Assembly: GCA_003344405.1 (NCBI GenBank)
Contig: NOWV01000210.1
Location: forward strand, 1 to 64,000
Direction of reading: 5' to 3'
DNA: 64,000 nucleotides
From: Trichoplax sp. H2
Lineage: Eukaryota; Placozoa; Uniplacotomia; Trichoplacea
Position 1 is the first letter of the stretch. Every line of letters begins with the position of its first letter. The notes beneath the pieces are model-generated. The model worked only from the letters and a program-made list of their open reading frames with translations. It ran no database searches and had not been told where the DNA came from. Below, in pieces: positions 52,141 to 64,000 of this stretch. The translations under genes were made by a program, and so were the position numbers.

Positions 52141-53695
52141 TTTGAATGTTTCACATAGGATCATTCTCTATTTTTATGGGCTTAACGCAAGGTCTAGTAT
52201 TAAATGTCTTCATGGTTTCTGACATAATTTAGGTTTACTACCTACTCCTATCCCATTGAATTTACCTATACCCGAACAACCTATGTCACGGAATGATTCG
52301 CTATGAAGATAACCTATATTTAATCTAATAGCTACTTCGCTTACGTTACTAAACTACGATATCCAAAATATTTAATCCATGATATATTTTGCGTGTAATG
52401 ATTTAACCATTTGCTGATTGTAATGTATAAAGTTGTTAAGCAACATTGATTCTCTTTTATTATTACTGCGTAAAGGATTAAAGATTATGCTTAATACAGT
52501 GTTAACCGTGCTTTTAGATTTTTAAAACTAGTAATTCTGTAGGTAGGCCTGAATCATTTAGATGTTTATCATCTATTTATTCACATCTAGCCATCGTCAG
52601 ATTAGTAATTTCACATTCTCGCCAGTAGCGGACCGTTCGTATTTTACTACGATATGCACAGAGAGGTTTCTAAATCCTAGTGACTTTCTTATAGTACATT
52701 GTTTGCTCTGAAACAGCTGTAGCTGAAATAATAAAGTAATAATAATAACAGCAGAAGAGTCAGAAGTGCCGTAATCAGAAATACCAAATTAGAACATTTT
52801 ATGAACTTATCTCTAATTACTATATTTAAGAAGTCGGATAAATCCTCAAATTAGTAAAATGGATAATGACCAGCAAGTATATGAATTTCCTTCGGTTGCC
52901 TTGCATAATTAGTCAACGATATAGCTAATTGTTCATAAATTTATTCAAGGAAAATAATTATCCATAACTATAGCAATGTGCAGTACGTTACATTAGACCA
53001 TTTTACATCGAATGGTTCAACTTCTGTTCAAATTGAGTTCTAAAAACGATAAGTTATTTAGGAATACGTAGAAACCAGGTCAAGGTATTAAAACAGTAAT
53101 AAGCAATCATATAGACCAGTGTTACTTAAACAAGTATACTTATGAAGGTAGAGCATATACTTAAAGCTTTAAGATATCTCAAACTAAATTCGAGCATTTA
53201 AATTCTCATGAACAGGGCAGGGCCTATTCTAAGACAAGGGTTCATTTTCTTGTCAAGAACACGTACTTTTAATATGTTTATGAAGTTACAGCATGTACCT
53301 GATGCTTTATGATATCTTAAACTGAATCAGAACGTTTGAATTTCTCATAAACAAGGTTGGGCCTATTTTAAGACACATTTTCATTTTCTTATCAAAAACA
53401 CGTACATTTTCAAATTATAATTCAATATAAGTTGAGCGGCTACAAAACTGGATTCTATTTTCAAGTTGATCACGATGCCGAAACAAATTACAACATTATT
53501 TAACAAATATTTCCAAATCGTTTCCTGTTAAATTAATGTTGCGGTCATTTAATGAGCCTCTGCAGTGTTGTATATAATGTTCAAGTCGAAAATTTCATGG
53601 TGTATTTCTGGAATGTATTCATGGTAAGCCTTCAGTTATCATAAAATTAAGATATTTTTTCTGTCTAGTAATTGCTATAAAATTGTCTATGAACC
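52141..53695. other. Intergenic, downstream of MRPS18B-like gene
   Basis: AT-rich with no supported gene. It holds the tandem duplication at 53143-53418 described separately. Confidence 0.5.
53143..53418. repeat. Two 138-bp tandem units
   Basis: Two diverged direct copies, 53143-53280 and 53282-53418. Shared blocks include AGCATRTACYT, GATATCTYAAACT, GGGCCTATT, TAAGACA and TTCATTTTCTTRTCAA, followed by AACACGTAC. No coding potential seen. Confidence 0.75.
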
Positions 53696-54331
53696 TGTTA
53701 CAAAATAGCTTTGCAACAAGATAACGTAATGCGCGATCAATCAGTCGATTCCCTGAACTACGTATCAGGGAGTAGTATCTACTATTTCAGGAACTTTTTT
53801 CCTATACTAATAGACTACAAAAAGACTTGGATGCCTCGTATCTTACGCTAAACACTAATCTTAAGAACTAACTTTATTATACGATTTATCTCATTTATAT
53901 ACTCTTTTACATTAGCAAAGACATCCTGGTAAGTAATATTAACGTTGAAACCTGATAATGAATCAAAAGCTAATTATGTCTACTGCCACCTAATGAAGAC
54001 AACAGTGTTTACGAACATAGACATCGAATGACTAATATAAAATTGTCAGATTACAATATGTCCTATCACGCAACATGTCTACGATAATCTACAATCTACC
54101 ATAAGTAAATTACAATCACAGTAATTTGAATTGTAAGATTATTCTCGATTCCCCAATTAAACTACTAATTTCAGTAGGCTATATATATCACCATAAAAGC
54201 TAGTGCTATATTTAAATATCACATATCTAAATTAGTGACTCTTCATATAAGGGTGAATCAACAAAATCATCCTAACATACAGTAGATGTTTCTACTATAA
54301 TCTCGATATAACAGTGTATAACACTGTAACA
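53696..54331 (-). mobile_element. Solo LTR, family A, copy 4
   Basis: 636 bp from TGTTACA to TGTAACA, fully inverted ends, with a perfect 5-bp duplication GAACC at 53691-53695 and 54332-54336. More diverged internally than copies 1-3, so it comes from an older insertion or a different subfamily. Lies between the MRPS18B-like gene and the window's right part. Confidence 0.85.
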
Positions 54332-54736
54332 GAACCATAAACAATTTTATGGCAAATACTGGAAAGAGATGTATGATACCCTTAAAATTGAATCTAACAT
54401 AAGGAAACTAGAATGAGAACTATGCCAATTCTGTGGTTATTTGCATGAAAATTTTGTTTTACGACGGCAAAAAGCAAGCAGAAATATTGTAATAACAGAA
54501 AAAGTCAAAGCAAGTCCATTATACAAAAAAATGAAAAAAATTTATTTTTATATGTCATCACGTTATCAAATATGCTTGTAGCTCTCGACTGTTCTTCGTT
54601 ATTTTTTTTTTCTCAAACTACTATATTCGTATTCCGTTTTTATGACAGCCGTATTGGCATCAGTTTTATATGAGATCGTTAATTTCCACGTTGCAAGAAT
54701 GCTTCATTTCCAATTCTTTAGCTGCATTTTGCTAAG

Positions 54737-54782
54737 TATATATGAACGTGACCGTATGCGAAATCGGTCACGTTCATATACA
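54737..54782. repeat. 46-bp hairpin repeat, copy 2
   Basis: TATATGAACGTGACCG and its exact inverse CGGTCACGTTCATATA flank a 10-base loop TATGCGAAAT. It shares arms and loop with the copy at 39644. A hairpin at two unrelated sites implies mobility or gene conversion rather than chance. Confidence 0.85.
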
Positions 54783-55813
54783 TACACGCTCATACAAAAA
54801 TAAATGAACACGGTAGCCATCGATGTAGTTTTCAAAAAAAATGAAAAAATATCCGTAATACCACTGGCAGAGATTAATAATTAAGGTAGTAATAGCAATT
54901 CCATCAAAACAGTTAGAGCTAATATGGTTTCATTAAAATATAAAAAAAGATTATTAAAATGTAGCCTATATGAAGCTCACTATAATCCTGTATTTCGGCC
55001 CTATTAAAGTACGACAAAATAATTGTACTGTTAATAACTTGTAAATAGTAACATCCATTTTATATGTCATTAACAATTGAAGTAACGATTAACTGTATAC
55101 CTATTTTACAACTTTCAGCGTTATAGACTTGATAAAGCAAAGGGTATTCTTCTTTACGATATTATTAAAAACTTGCATTATCGTAATCTAATCAAAAAAT
55201 TCTTATTTTCATAGCTAGAGGATCTAGCCCAGCCACGTTACGGGGGTTACTTTATCAAGAATTCAATATATACCTTACGCCATTTATTAATACTTGTTAA
55301 GAAACAGAATTAGTCATTGATGCTCATAAGGAGATGAAATGATTCATTGCCAAAAGTTCTTATGTCAAATTACGGCTATAGAACGACTATGCTATTTAAT
55401 GTATTTATGATATTAAATGTCTAGTAGATGGCAATGATATATCGAAGAATTTAATAGTGAGATTTTAATGATTTCATTTTTTACCATAATTTAATCAAAA
55501 TTTGCTTCAGCATTTATAGAATATACCAATAACGTTAGCACAACAATGAAAAAATTAATGCAGGGTGATAGTTAAAATACTTGATGGACTGTTTATGATG
55601 CATGTTTATTTTCATTTCGATATAAAAGAATAGCTATTGATTAGTTTTAGATTTCCGTGCGTCGTAATGATTACATTTTCCTGTAATTTACATCTGCATA
55701 GACTGATTAAAGATTTACAAGTAGAGAATATCCTAAACAATGGCTTCCTGTTATCATTGAGAAAAGAAATAGCACTTATTTGACCGTAGTATTAGCTATA
55801 CATTGGCTGTAAT

Positions 55814-55870
55814 AATTTGACAGAATAAGCTTAACTATACATGATTTGACAGAGTAAGCTTAACTTTACA
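55814..55870. repeat. Short tandem duplication, 27-bp units
   Basis: ATTTGACAGARTAAGCTTAA followed by CTWTACA occurs twice, separated by three bases. Confidence 0.7.
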
Positions 55871-58536
55871 AGACGCTTTGTAGCTAGCAAAAAAGAAACG
55901 GATATAAAATAAAGGATAAGCCAGCTAGAATTGTCATTTAGTTCATAAAATAGATATAGTATGCAGAATAATATTTTCAAATAACTAATATACGAGACTA
56001 ATATTGCGATCCATTCCAGGCATCATAGAATTAATTTATTTATGTTAGGTATTGGATTGCAAAGTCATCATGACATGGATGACATGTAAATTTCTGAGTA
56101 ATGTAGGGCAATTAAAAATTCTTTCCGCATCTGTGCTTGTGAGTTTCGTCGTATTAGTTTTGCTATGCATATTGTGATTTAGTTGTTATTTATGAAAATA
56201 CCATGTTTATAAAAAAAGATAACAAGCTTCAGTATTGTATGTTGAAGACACTGTGTTTATTATCCTGACTCTAGTTTGCTACTAGTTACTTCGCCTAAGT
56301 AAAGCGATAAGCGATTGTTATAATTCTACCATTAATGTAATAATCATTGATAATATCATGTTTGCATTTTGTGTTTATTATTTAAGGCAATACTTACGGA
56401 CAACAATGTAGAAAAGTATAAAAATTATATCAAGCTGAAATTTTTAGTTTCAGTACAAGCTGCTACTGTTTAATTGATACTAAAGCCAGCACAAATAATC
56501 TTGAGTAGATACTCTTCATGAGTATTACATTGATCAATATAAGACAGATGCCAAGCAAATATATTATTCTCTCATAAATATTGTAAATATGAAGATCAAA
56601 TTGAATGCAATGCAATTTATTAGAGAAAAAAATATTCATATATTTTAGCACACTTTTTAACTCTTATCCTTGAGAGGTAATGGCTGGTCATAGTGTTGAC
56701 GATAAAATGATATCTGTAAGAATGGCGGTATATAATGAATAAGTACACACCCAAAAATTTAATTGAATGAACAGTATTTAAGAGTAGAAGGAGCTAAACA
56801 ATCTTGGAAGTATGCACGAGAATCGGTTACATCGATTGTGATAAACATAGCAAGCGGTAGCGGGCGCAGAGGACTTTATTTTCAAATTCATTTTAGTAAG
56901 GGATGCACTTTATACCTACGGGTATATCCGACTAAAATATCATTTATATCACGCAGGTACCGTATTTTTATTAAAATAATGGTACCAACCATTAGGTACC
57001 GGGTAAGGGCTCATTTCAAGTGTGAAAATAAGGTGTAAGGGAATGCATTTCGACAATCGATATAATCGATTTTAGTTGTCAATGACTTGAATATTGGTCT
57101 TCTCAACGTTGTTGTTATCACATCGATTTCATAGAACGATATCGAAAATAATTAATATTGATAGCTTTATGCGTAGTTTGTCCATTATTAATAATTCAAT
57201 CGATAAAAATAAAACAATGATTAAGTTAATTATGTTCGATAAAAAATTTAATTAATTGGAGGATTTGTGTAGATAGTTTCCATTTAGAAAATGTTATCAT
57301 TTTAATATTTTAGCTTGTTCTATTGATTTGAAAAATCGCCATAATTTTCGAATACTGTTTCAAGAGACATCTATCTTTTGATAGCATAAACTATTACCGT
57401 AAGATAGGTAGCACAAGTTTTTTATATCCTACGAGTATTTATCATTTCAATGTAGATTGTCTATGCGGCAGCTTAGGAAGAGTGTTGTTGCTGTGGCCAT
57501 ACGATTTATTTCATTTTTCTATTGAACAATTATTTTTTTTTATCTCTCTATCTCTTCATCTATTTACCAAATCGATAAAATGCTATTAATAAACATACAG
57601 TATCATAATCGACCTTAGCGAAATAAAGGTGACTGTCAATCATATTTCGAATTGTAGGTTAACGGATCATTAAACGAGATTTCTAATTTGCCGCAAGCTG
57701 TTACATAACGCTTCGACTCAATCATAATGTGGTATTCCTATTTTTATTATTTGATAGCAATCAATCTTTTTTATTTTCATCGCTATTAATTATGATCAAT
57801 ACCTTGAATAAAGGAAATAAATAAATGATTTTATCCGTACAAATGGCTTCTATCTTTACTGAAATTAGCATTAAAAATGTTCAAGTTGAAAAGTGAATGG
57901 CGTTACAACCTATGATGAGCAGAGTCGATAACATTTATCATCAACAATACTCGTATCTTATTTAATTGAACGTATCGGCGATAACTAATCAAGTACACAA
58001 ATGGTATAAGTAGTACTAATTCATCAAAAGGATAGCGATCAATCAATGGTATTTCTTGAAAATACGATCTCCATCATAAAATAAATCATCAATAGGCCAA
58101 CGTTACATAACAATAAATATATTGATTGTTGTATTTTTTCTAATCTATACTTTATTCAAGAGAAAATAAATGCATTTCTCCTTTTTATTATAGCTGCAAG
58201 AGAATATACTGCAGCGGTATTGAATATCTTTTTTATTAATGTGGGTTAAATTGTTTAAAAAACAAAAAATTTACATGATAATTCATTGGAAGGCAAAGAG
58301 GAGAAAAAAATAATTAATCTAAATTTGAAGAAACAATAGCCATCAAGGTAGGAAGAAAGAGCCAGATGTTATTATTTAATGTTGATAGGTTGGATTTAAT
58401 TATCAGTTTAGCATTTTCAATATCGTCCCATTCTTGGTTAAATCGATCTGGCTGTCTATACCATGGTATTACATTGTTAGTTCAGCTAACTATTTTCTCC
58501 TTATTGTTTAGGACAATAATCAAGTCAAGATTTAGA

Positions 58537-58557
58537 CATCATCATCATCATCATCAT
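58537..58557. repeat. (CAT)7 microsatellite
   Basis: Seven CAT units followed by an imperfect one. It creates a spurious run of His in a chance open frame. Confidence 0.95.
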
Positions 58558-60183
58558 TATAACCTACTCAGCCACTGTAAAAGCTATACCTAGATTAGAC
58601 TATTACAATGTATAATATTGAATATTAGTTGATCAGACATTTCTTTGTATTCCCCCAAAAAAGAAATTATCGCTAATAATTTGATGTCTTTCATAGTTTG
58701 TACTTGTGGTGAACCTGCGTCGTACAACTAGTCGTTTAATTGGACTTATTCATTTTAGGATAGAAAATTCACTATTACGAGCTAGTTGAATTGATCAAAA
58801 TTGCAAGCAATCGTTCCGAAATATTATCTTGGAGAAGAGACATCGACTCTTTATTATTCGATCACTGGATGAAGATTGGAGGTATTGAAAATTAGACTTA
58901 CTTTTTTTCATGCCAACAGAGTAGCATTTTTACTTTTCTTTTCAATCGTACCTTTTTTAATCCTCCTTCTCACTCAATAATCTATTCTCAATCATCATTT
59001 CCACTGATTATACTTTCAACATTAGTCTATGATGGATCATTTTTATACCCTATCAAATCAAGCTATCGACAATAGCTCCAATCCTAACGTTACAGTAGAT
59101 TACTTTGGGTAAAAATGATGGTGTTTGCCTATCATGTTCATGTTGCGATCTTACGCCATAATAATACCAAGCAAAGCAATCAAGACCTTCTTTATTTACT
59201 AATACCGTCATTATTTTTTTCTTCATGCGCTATAATGGATCAATTCTAATTCTAATCGTCCCATCTTCGTTGCTTATCACGCAAAAGCGATATCTTTATC
59301 GTTGAAATGCCAAGGAAAAAACAAATAGTAGATATTTTTGAACCATTTTTAATTCTAATCATTCTATCCACCCAGAGTGATTCAAGAGGCAATAAACTTG
59401 AAAGTGAATCAGCTTGCTTTTAGTAGTGTATCATGGTAGGAATAGACTGATATTTTAATGCACATTATCGTCTTGGTTAGTCTTCTTTATACTAGGACCA
59501 GCATCCATCCATCGATCATCCTATCGTTTTTTATTGAATCGCTGTTAAAGTATCTGAGCATAAAAGTTATTTATTTTATATCGAGAATGTCAAGCTCTAA
59601 CTGTAGCAATTGGTATTCTCTTACTGGCTCTGTTTATTTTTTTCCTTTTAGCCAGATATAAACTAAAATCCTATTTATAACTCCAATAAGTTTGACATTG
59701 ACCTTGATCTAACGATAAATTAGTAGATTCAATTAAATCAATGATCATTCGAACTATATAAATCGAGTCAAAATAATGATCATCAAGCCATTGGCTTAGT
59801 AATTCAGTCTAGCTTAATCGTTACAATAAAGTATTTTATTGCTTGATTTATAGTCATTTTCAGTATCAATGTTAATCCAAAGAATAAAATGAAAGTAGAC
59901 TACTCTATGTGGAACAAATCTCTGGTTAATTGATCTCAATCTATCTCATGTTATTTAGTCTAAATTACTTATCAGTATGATGCAAAGAATAATCGTGTGA
60001 CTAAGCGATCTAGAATAACATCATTTCATTTTAATTTCTTTTATCTCTCCATTTAAGGAATAGAATAATTTTTGCTATCGAAGACATTACGCGATATATC
60101 TAGTACCAAGAAGACGATTCGGTCCTTGATATCAAGTTGGAAGCGCCAATTGTTCAGGTGGTACAACTAACTGCAGAAGTAAA

Positions 60184-60276
60184 ATGGGCATTCGACTTAG
60201 TAGTAGCGAATATAAAAATTTCGAAGATGAAGCATCTTTAACAGCGGATACTGCCTTACCAGATGAAGGTTCGGTG
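60184..60276 (+). CDS. Candidate first coding exon with myristoylation-like start
   Basis: An ATG in good context (AAAATGG) opens 31 codons that run in frame into a consensus donor GTAAGT at 60277. The peptide begins MGIRLSSSEY, with Gly2 and Ser6 as in N-myristoylation signals, and continues acidic (NFEDEASL, ALPDEGSV). Charge pattern and a clean donor look like a real first exon of a membrane-associated or cytosolic protein. I could not identify the next exon in the following 3.7 kb, so the gene probably has a long first intron and continues past the window. Family not recognised. Confidence 0.4.
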
Positions 60277-61423
60277 GTAAGTGTTGTCGTATTTTGCCAA
60301 CTTGTAAAATTCTACAGTATCGTAAAAATCTCCATTTTTATCTAAGCTCCATGTTGCCCAAGGCAATAAAACCAATATTGATCTAAAATAATCACCTACT
60401 GTATACCTATGATGTCGGCGATAGAAAGTTTTACCATTGCCTATGCCTATTACCTCTTCTGTTGACTATGGCTAAAAGAGAGCGTGTGCAAGGAAAAGTT
60501 TATTCTCCTGACAACCTCATTATCCATTTTTTTTTACTCTATTACGATAATACTTTCTTTCTATCATGCGCTGACGGTAGTATGGCACTTAGCCGATAGG
60601 ATAACAATTTACTTTATCTGCATCTAGGTTGATTTTAGATTGTAAAATTCGTTAACGCTCATCATCAAGACGAATTACTTCACTCTTAATTCGATTACCA
60701 CTTTAAATCATAAGCTAAGCCGGTCATGACAGTTCAGTAGTTTATTCTAGAATCAGTAGTTAGGTTTCTTTTTCATTTTATGCCTGTAACTTTCCTTTTG
60801 TCACGGGACATTCAATTAAAGGTGACTTTAAAGTTTGCTTTATACCAGATGTATCATAGTTTAATCCCTATTTGTAATTAAATTCATAAATCAGCTAATG
60901 ATACAAAGACATGGTATGATCCAAGTCAATTGATTAATACTAGTCAAATTAAACAGCAGAAATAACCATGATTGAATGCACAGTAGACGATAATTAACGT
61001 CCAAATAGTCATTAATTTTATGTTGATAATCATAAATGGAATATTTTCCCATTTCTATCTTTGTACTTTACTGTGATGTCCATTCTATGACATCCAAGTT
61101 ATAATAGAGGGTATCTGTGGCTTGAATCTGATTTCCTTTGCTTCGAGCGATCATTTGAGGGAAGCAACGTTAAGATTAAAATTCCCACTACCAAAAACAA
61201 ATTGGCTATCAAAAATTAGGAAGGATTACCAGCCCTTCGCTATTCCCTCCATTCTCAGACTTGATGATACTAAGTAGTACAGCATACGTCGTACAAGTTA
61301 CTAAAGTAAATGTTAAAAGATACACTTAGGACGATCAAAGAAAGAATTCCTCTTGCTATTTCAATTTCTTGTGGTATCAATCGCATTAATGTTCCATTAG
61401 ACGAAGTTCCGAAATTTTTAGTG
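60277..61423. other. Intron or intergenic sequence
   Basis: No exon that I can support. If the exon at 60184 is real, this would be its first intron. Confidence 0.4.
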
Positions 61424-62200
61424 ATGTCTGGATATCACTAGAAATTGTATACATCGATGAAAATAATTAATACGGATTTGATTCAAGTCCGTCAAAGGTT
61501 CCATATAAGATCAGCTTTAGTCCATTCTTTGAACGAATGATCTTTAGAAATCAGCAGAAGTTGTGTACCTAGGTGAAAATGGTTTCGATCTAAGCCTGTC
61601 AAAGGGTTCTGTAAAAGATAATTTTAAATCTATTTTTCAACGAATCATATCCAGATATTACTAGACATTGCATACCTTGGTGAAAATGGTTAACATGGAT
61701 TCGACATGAGAAGCCTGTCAAAGGTTCGATATAAAATCCGCTTGAATCCATTTTTAAATAAGTGATATCCACATAGGGCTAGAAACTGTATACCTCAGTA
61801 AAAATAATTAACTTGGATCCGATACAAAATCGATTTGAATCCATTAGTAAACGATTGATATCTAGAAATCACTAGGAGTTGCACACTTAGGTGAAAATGA
61901 ATTCGATCCAACTCTGTCAAAGGCTTCATACAGGATCATTTAAAGTCCATTTTTAGAACGAGTGATATCTAGACATTACTAGAAATTGTATACCTTGGTA
62001 AAAACGGTTAGCATGGATTCGACTTAAGCATGTTACAGGTTCGATGCAAAATTATTTTGAATCGACAGTATTTTTAAAGGAGTAATATCAAAGTATAACT
62101 AGAAATTGTGCACCTTAGTTAAAATGATTACGTATTGATTGAATGGAAGCCCTTCAAAGGTTCGGTGTAAAATCAGTTCTAATCCATTTTAAACCACTAT
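61424..62200. repeat. Degenerate tandem array, about seven units of 90-120 bp
   Basis: Units share GATATCYAGA-like starts, ACTAGAAATTG, TATACCTTGGTGAAAATGG, GGATTCGA, CTGTCAAAGGTTC, ATAAAATC and TTGAATCCATTTTT. Unit starts fall near 61424, 61540, 61648, 61766, 61857, 61970 and 62080. Divergence between units is high, so the array is old. No long open frame crosses it. Confidence 0.8.
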
Positions 62201-64000
62201 TTCGCTTGGGTTTTGATTTCGTTCCAGTTGTAGTTAGATGAAGATTTCCTTCATCTAACGCTTAGTCTAAAGCAAAATTAGAATAATGTACATGATTTCA
62301 ATATATCAACCTTCCAATTTTTTCTTAACCTAGACGTATATAAAATCTCTCAGCTAGAACGGCGGCTTTCTTTACCATCATATACTAGATTATACGTCGG
62401 AAGCCTTTCTTGATGCAGTACATTATTACCGCTATTGACTTTTTCAGGATGTCAGTAATACCTAAATTAAATTTCTCTTACGCAAATGTCTTTTTTTATT
62501 ATATAATATGGCAACCATGTACAATCTTGGGCCATTAATCTGGTAATATTGATAAATATTGTATCAATTAAATAAAAAATTGGCCTACTATAAACTTATC
62601 CGACTACCTACCGCCGTTTTAATACGCATAAGAAGGAGTTAAGATACTTTCTGTATAATTTTCTGCCTTTACAATAGTTTTTAACTGGTCTATATCTACC
62701 CGGAATCTTTCACAACTTGTAATTTCATCCTCTAGCTACCTTAATCTAATATCACATTAGCTGAAAGTGCCATAATGATATTGTATCGCCTTGTATCCAC
62801 TACCATAAGTGATGCTCAATATTCTTGCAGAAAACATTTACATTAAGTGTTTTGACTGCAGTATTTTATTCTAGATATTCTTCTTTAGGCCTAATTCCGT
62901 ATCAACTATCGTATTTTATCCAGTAGGAAAAGGCAGCGCACAACGAAAATGCTTTTACCTTCATATCCTCTATGTCCTGCTCTTTCTCTAATAATATTCC
63001 ATTTATTTTCATTTCACAATGGTGATCATAAATGATGTAGAATTGGATAGTATTGATAAACTTTATCATTCAATGAAGTTTAACCAGACAACAAAATAAC
63101 GCCAACTCAGAACGTTTAAAAATCAATCCTACCTAAATCTCTATCATGGCGAGTGTGAAAAGTAAAAATTTCCCATCAACAAATCTTAAAGTAACCGCTT
63201 AGAATCTATTATGGACCGAGCATTTTTAATAGATTTTATTTTACATCAACAAAATCTTCCCCGGATATTCATCTTTGAAATGTTTTCCGCTTGCATGACA
63301 AATCAATAACTGAATCAAAGTTATATTTAATAAAGGGATAATTATCTTAATGGATTATCAAGTCATCCATCTTATTGACTGCCGGTTAAATGACTTCTTT
63401 TTCCTTTTCTATCCCACTCCTATGACTTCTTTACTTAGCTCCATTGGATAGTTGGACTGTCATACTATTTATTCCTGCCAGTTGTTGTAGCAGAGAGATA
63501 ACAAACAATCTCTCATATCAACAGACTTTATCTTAAGTGAGTTTTATCCATCGCTTCTGAACTAGAATTATGATTTCGATACCTTAAATTTTATTAAAAG
63601 AGAATATTCCATTTCAATTTCATCGATAACAAGCGTTAATAAGCTTAAGGAAATATAGTAACCTTCTTTTGCATCAAATAAAATCGTAACCAATTCGTGT
63701 GTGACATTAGTTGTCAGTATCACGGATTAGACTATTCTAAATTCATTTTTGGTTTTACTAGAAGTAGAAGCTTTAGAATCGAATATTTCAACCAACCCTT
63801 TACAAATCTACTTTGAGATTTCGTTGAATTTCTACGTTTCCTTTTCTATATTTTACCTTATTTTAATATGATCCTGAAGTATAAATTGCTATAATCTGTT
63901 ATAGGAAGATTCTTGTATAGTTAAACGCTTCTAATTTATCAACTTTGCTTTCAATACTTTTTGGACAAGCTTTATAAAATGTGAAAAGCTGATGAAATAT
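62201..64000. other. Right end of window, no supported gene
   Basis: AT-rich. A minus-strand stretch near 62958-63010 (about 18 codons reading ILLEKEQDIEDMK before a GTAAAA donor) resembles a coding exon but lacks a convincing acceptor, so it is not called. Confidence 0.4.

Larger units (their letters stand above)
54332..60183. other. Intergenic region
   Basis: No supported gene. A 91-codon open frame at 56763-57038 is the most protein-like (polar, mixed composition, in a locally less AT-rich patch with three GGTACC sites), but it matches nothing I know and has no visible splice partners. Frames at 58366-58593 and 59458-59661 are low-complexity or chance. From about 57.3 kb the plus strand becomes more pyrimidine-rich. 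Confidence 0.4.

Noticed and set aside
58366-58593. 75-codon open frame with seven His
   Set aside because: The His run is a CAT microsatellite and the rest is low complexity.
62940-63020. Minus-strand exon-like stretch ILLEKEQDIEDMK before a GTAAAA donor
   Set aside because: No acceptor or start supports it, and a second overlapping frame is equally open.
1-64000. tRNA, rRNA and CRISPR features
   Set aside because: No tRNA-like cloverleaf boxes, rRNA segments or regularly spaced direct repeats were noticed; a tRNA or covariance-model scan was not possible here.

Overview
This is a eukaryotic, strongly AT-rich window, almost certainly from an animal. It has GT-AG introns, a nuclear gene for a mitochondrial ribosomal protein, and three tandem class C G-protein-coupled receptor genes of the GABA-B type. 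The compact exons, low GC and a private GABA-B-like cluster suggest an early-branching metazoan such as a sponge or placozoan. I infer that from gene content only; no species is proven.

Layout. Positions 1-6536 hold receptor gene 1, cut at its 5' end by the window edge. Positions 14739-22716 hold receptor gene 2, complete, with 15 coding exons and 773 aa. Positions 36622-48249 hold receptor gene 3, complete, with 15 coding exons and 779 aa. All three are on the + strand. Their intron positions and phases match exon for exon, so they arose by tandem duplication. Each has a signal peptide (outside the window for gene 1), a Venus-flytrap ligand domain, no cysteine-rich domain, seven membrane helices and a C-terminal helical tail. 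Positions 50681-52140 hold a six-exon gene for a mitochondrial S18-type ribosomal protein (MRPS18B/mS40-like), including a 21-nt micro-exon. From 52.1 kb to the end no complete gene is visible. One candidate first exon, with a myristoylation-like N-terminus, lies at 60184-60276.

The most striking non-genic content is a set of solo long terminal repeats (LTRs) from several families, recognised by TG...CA ends, 5-bp target-site duplications, and TATA and AATAAA signals. Family A has four copies of about 630 bp, family B three good copies plus one old copy, and family C two copies. A family A-related 1.05-kb element sits in gene 1, and there are three weaker candidates. No internal gag-pol region was found with them. 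Most of the large differences in intron length between the receptor paralogues are explained by these insertions. One family B LTR lies 36 bp after the stop of gene 2 in sense orientation and could supply its poly(A) signal.

At 27159-28224 the assembly carries the same locus twice across two 20-N gaps, once without and once with a family C LTR. This looks like two haplotypes of an insertion polymorphism stitched into one scaffold. Smaller repeats include a 46-bp near-perfect hairpin present twice, a 109-bp inverted-repeat element, a twofold 138-bp tandem duplication and a degenerate tandem array at 61.4-62.2 kb.
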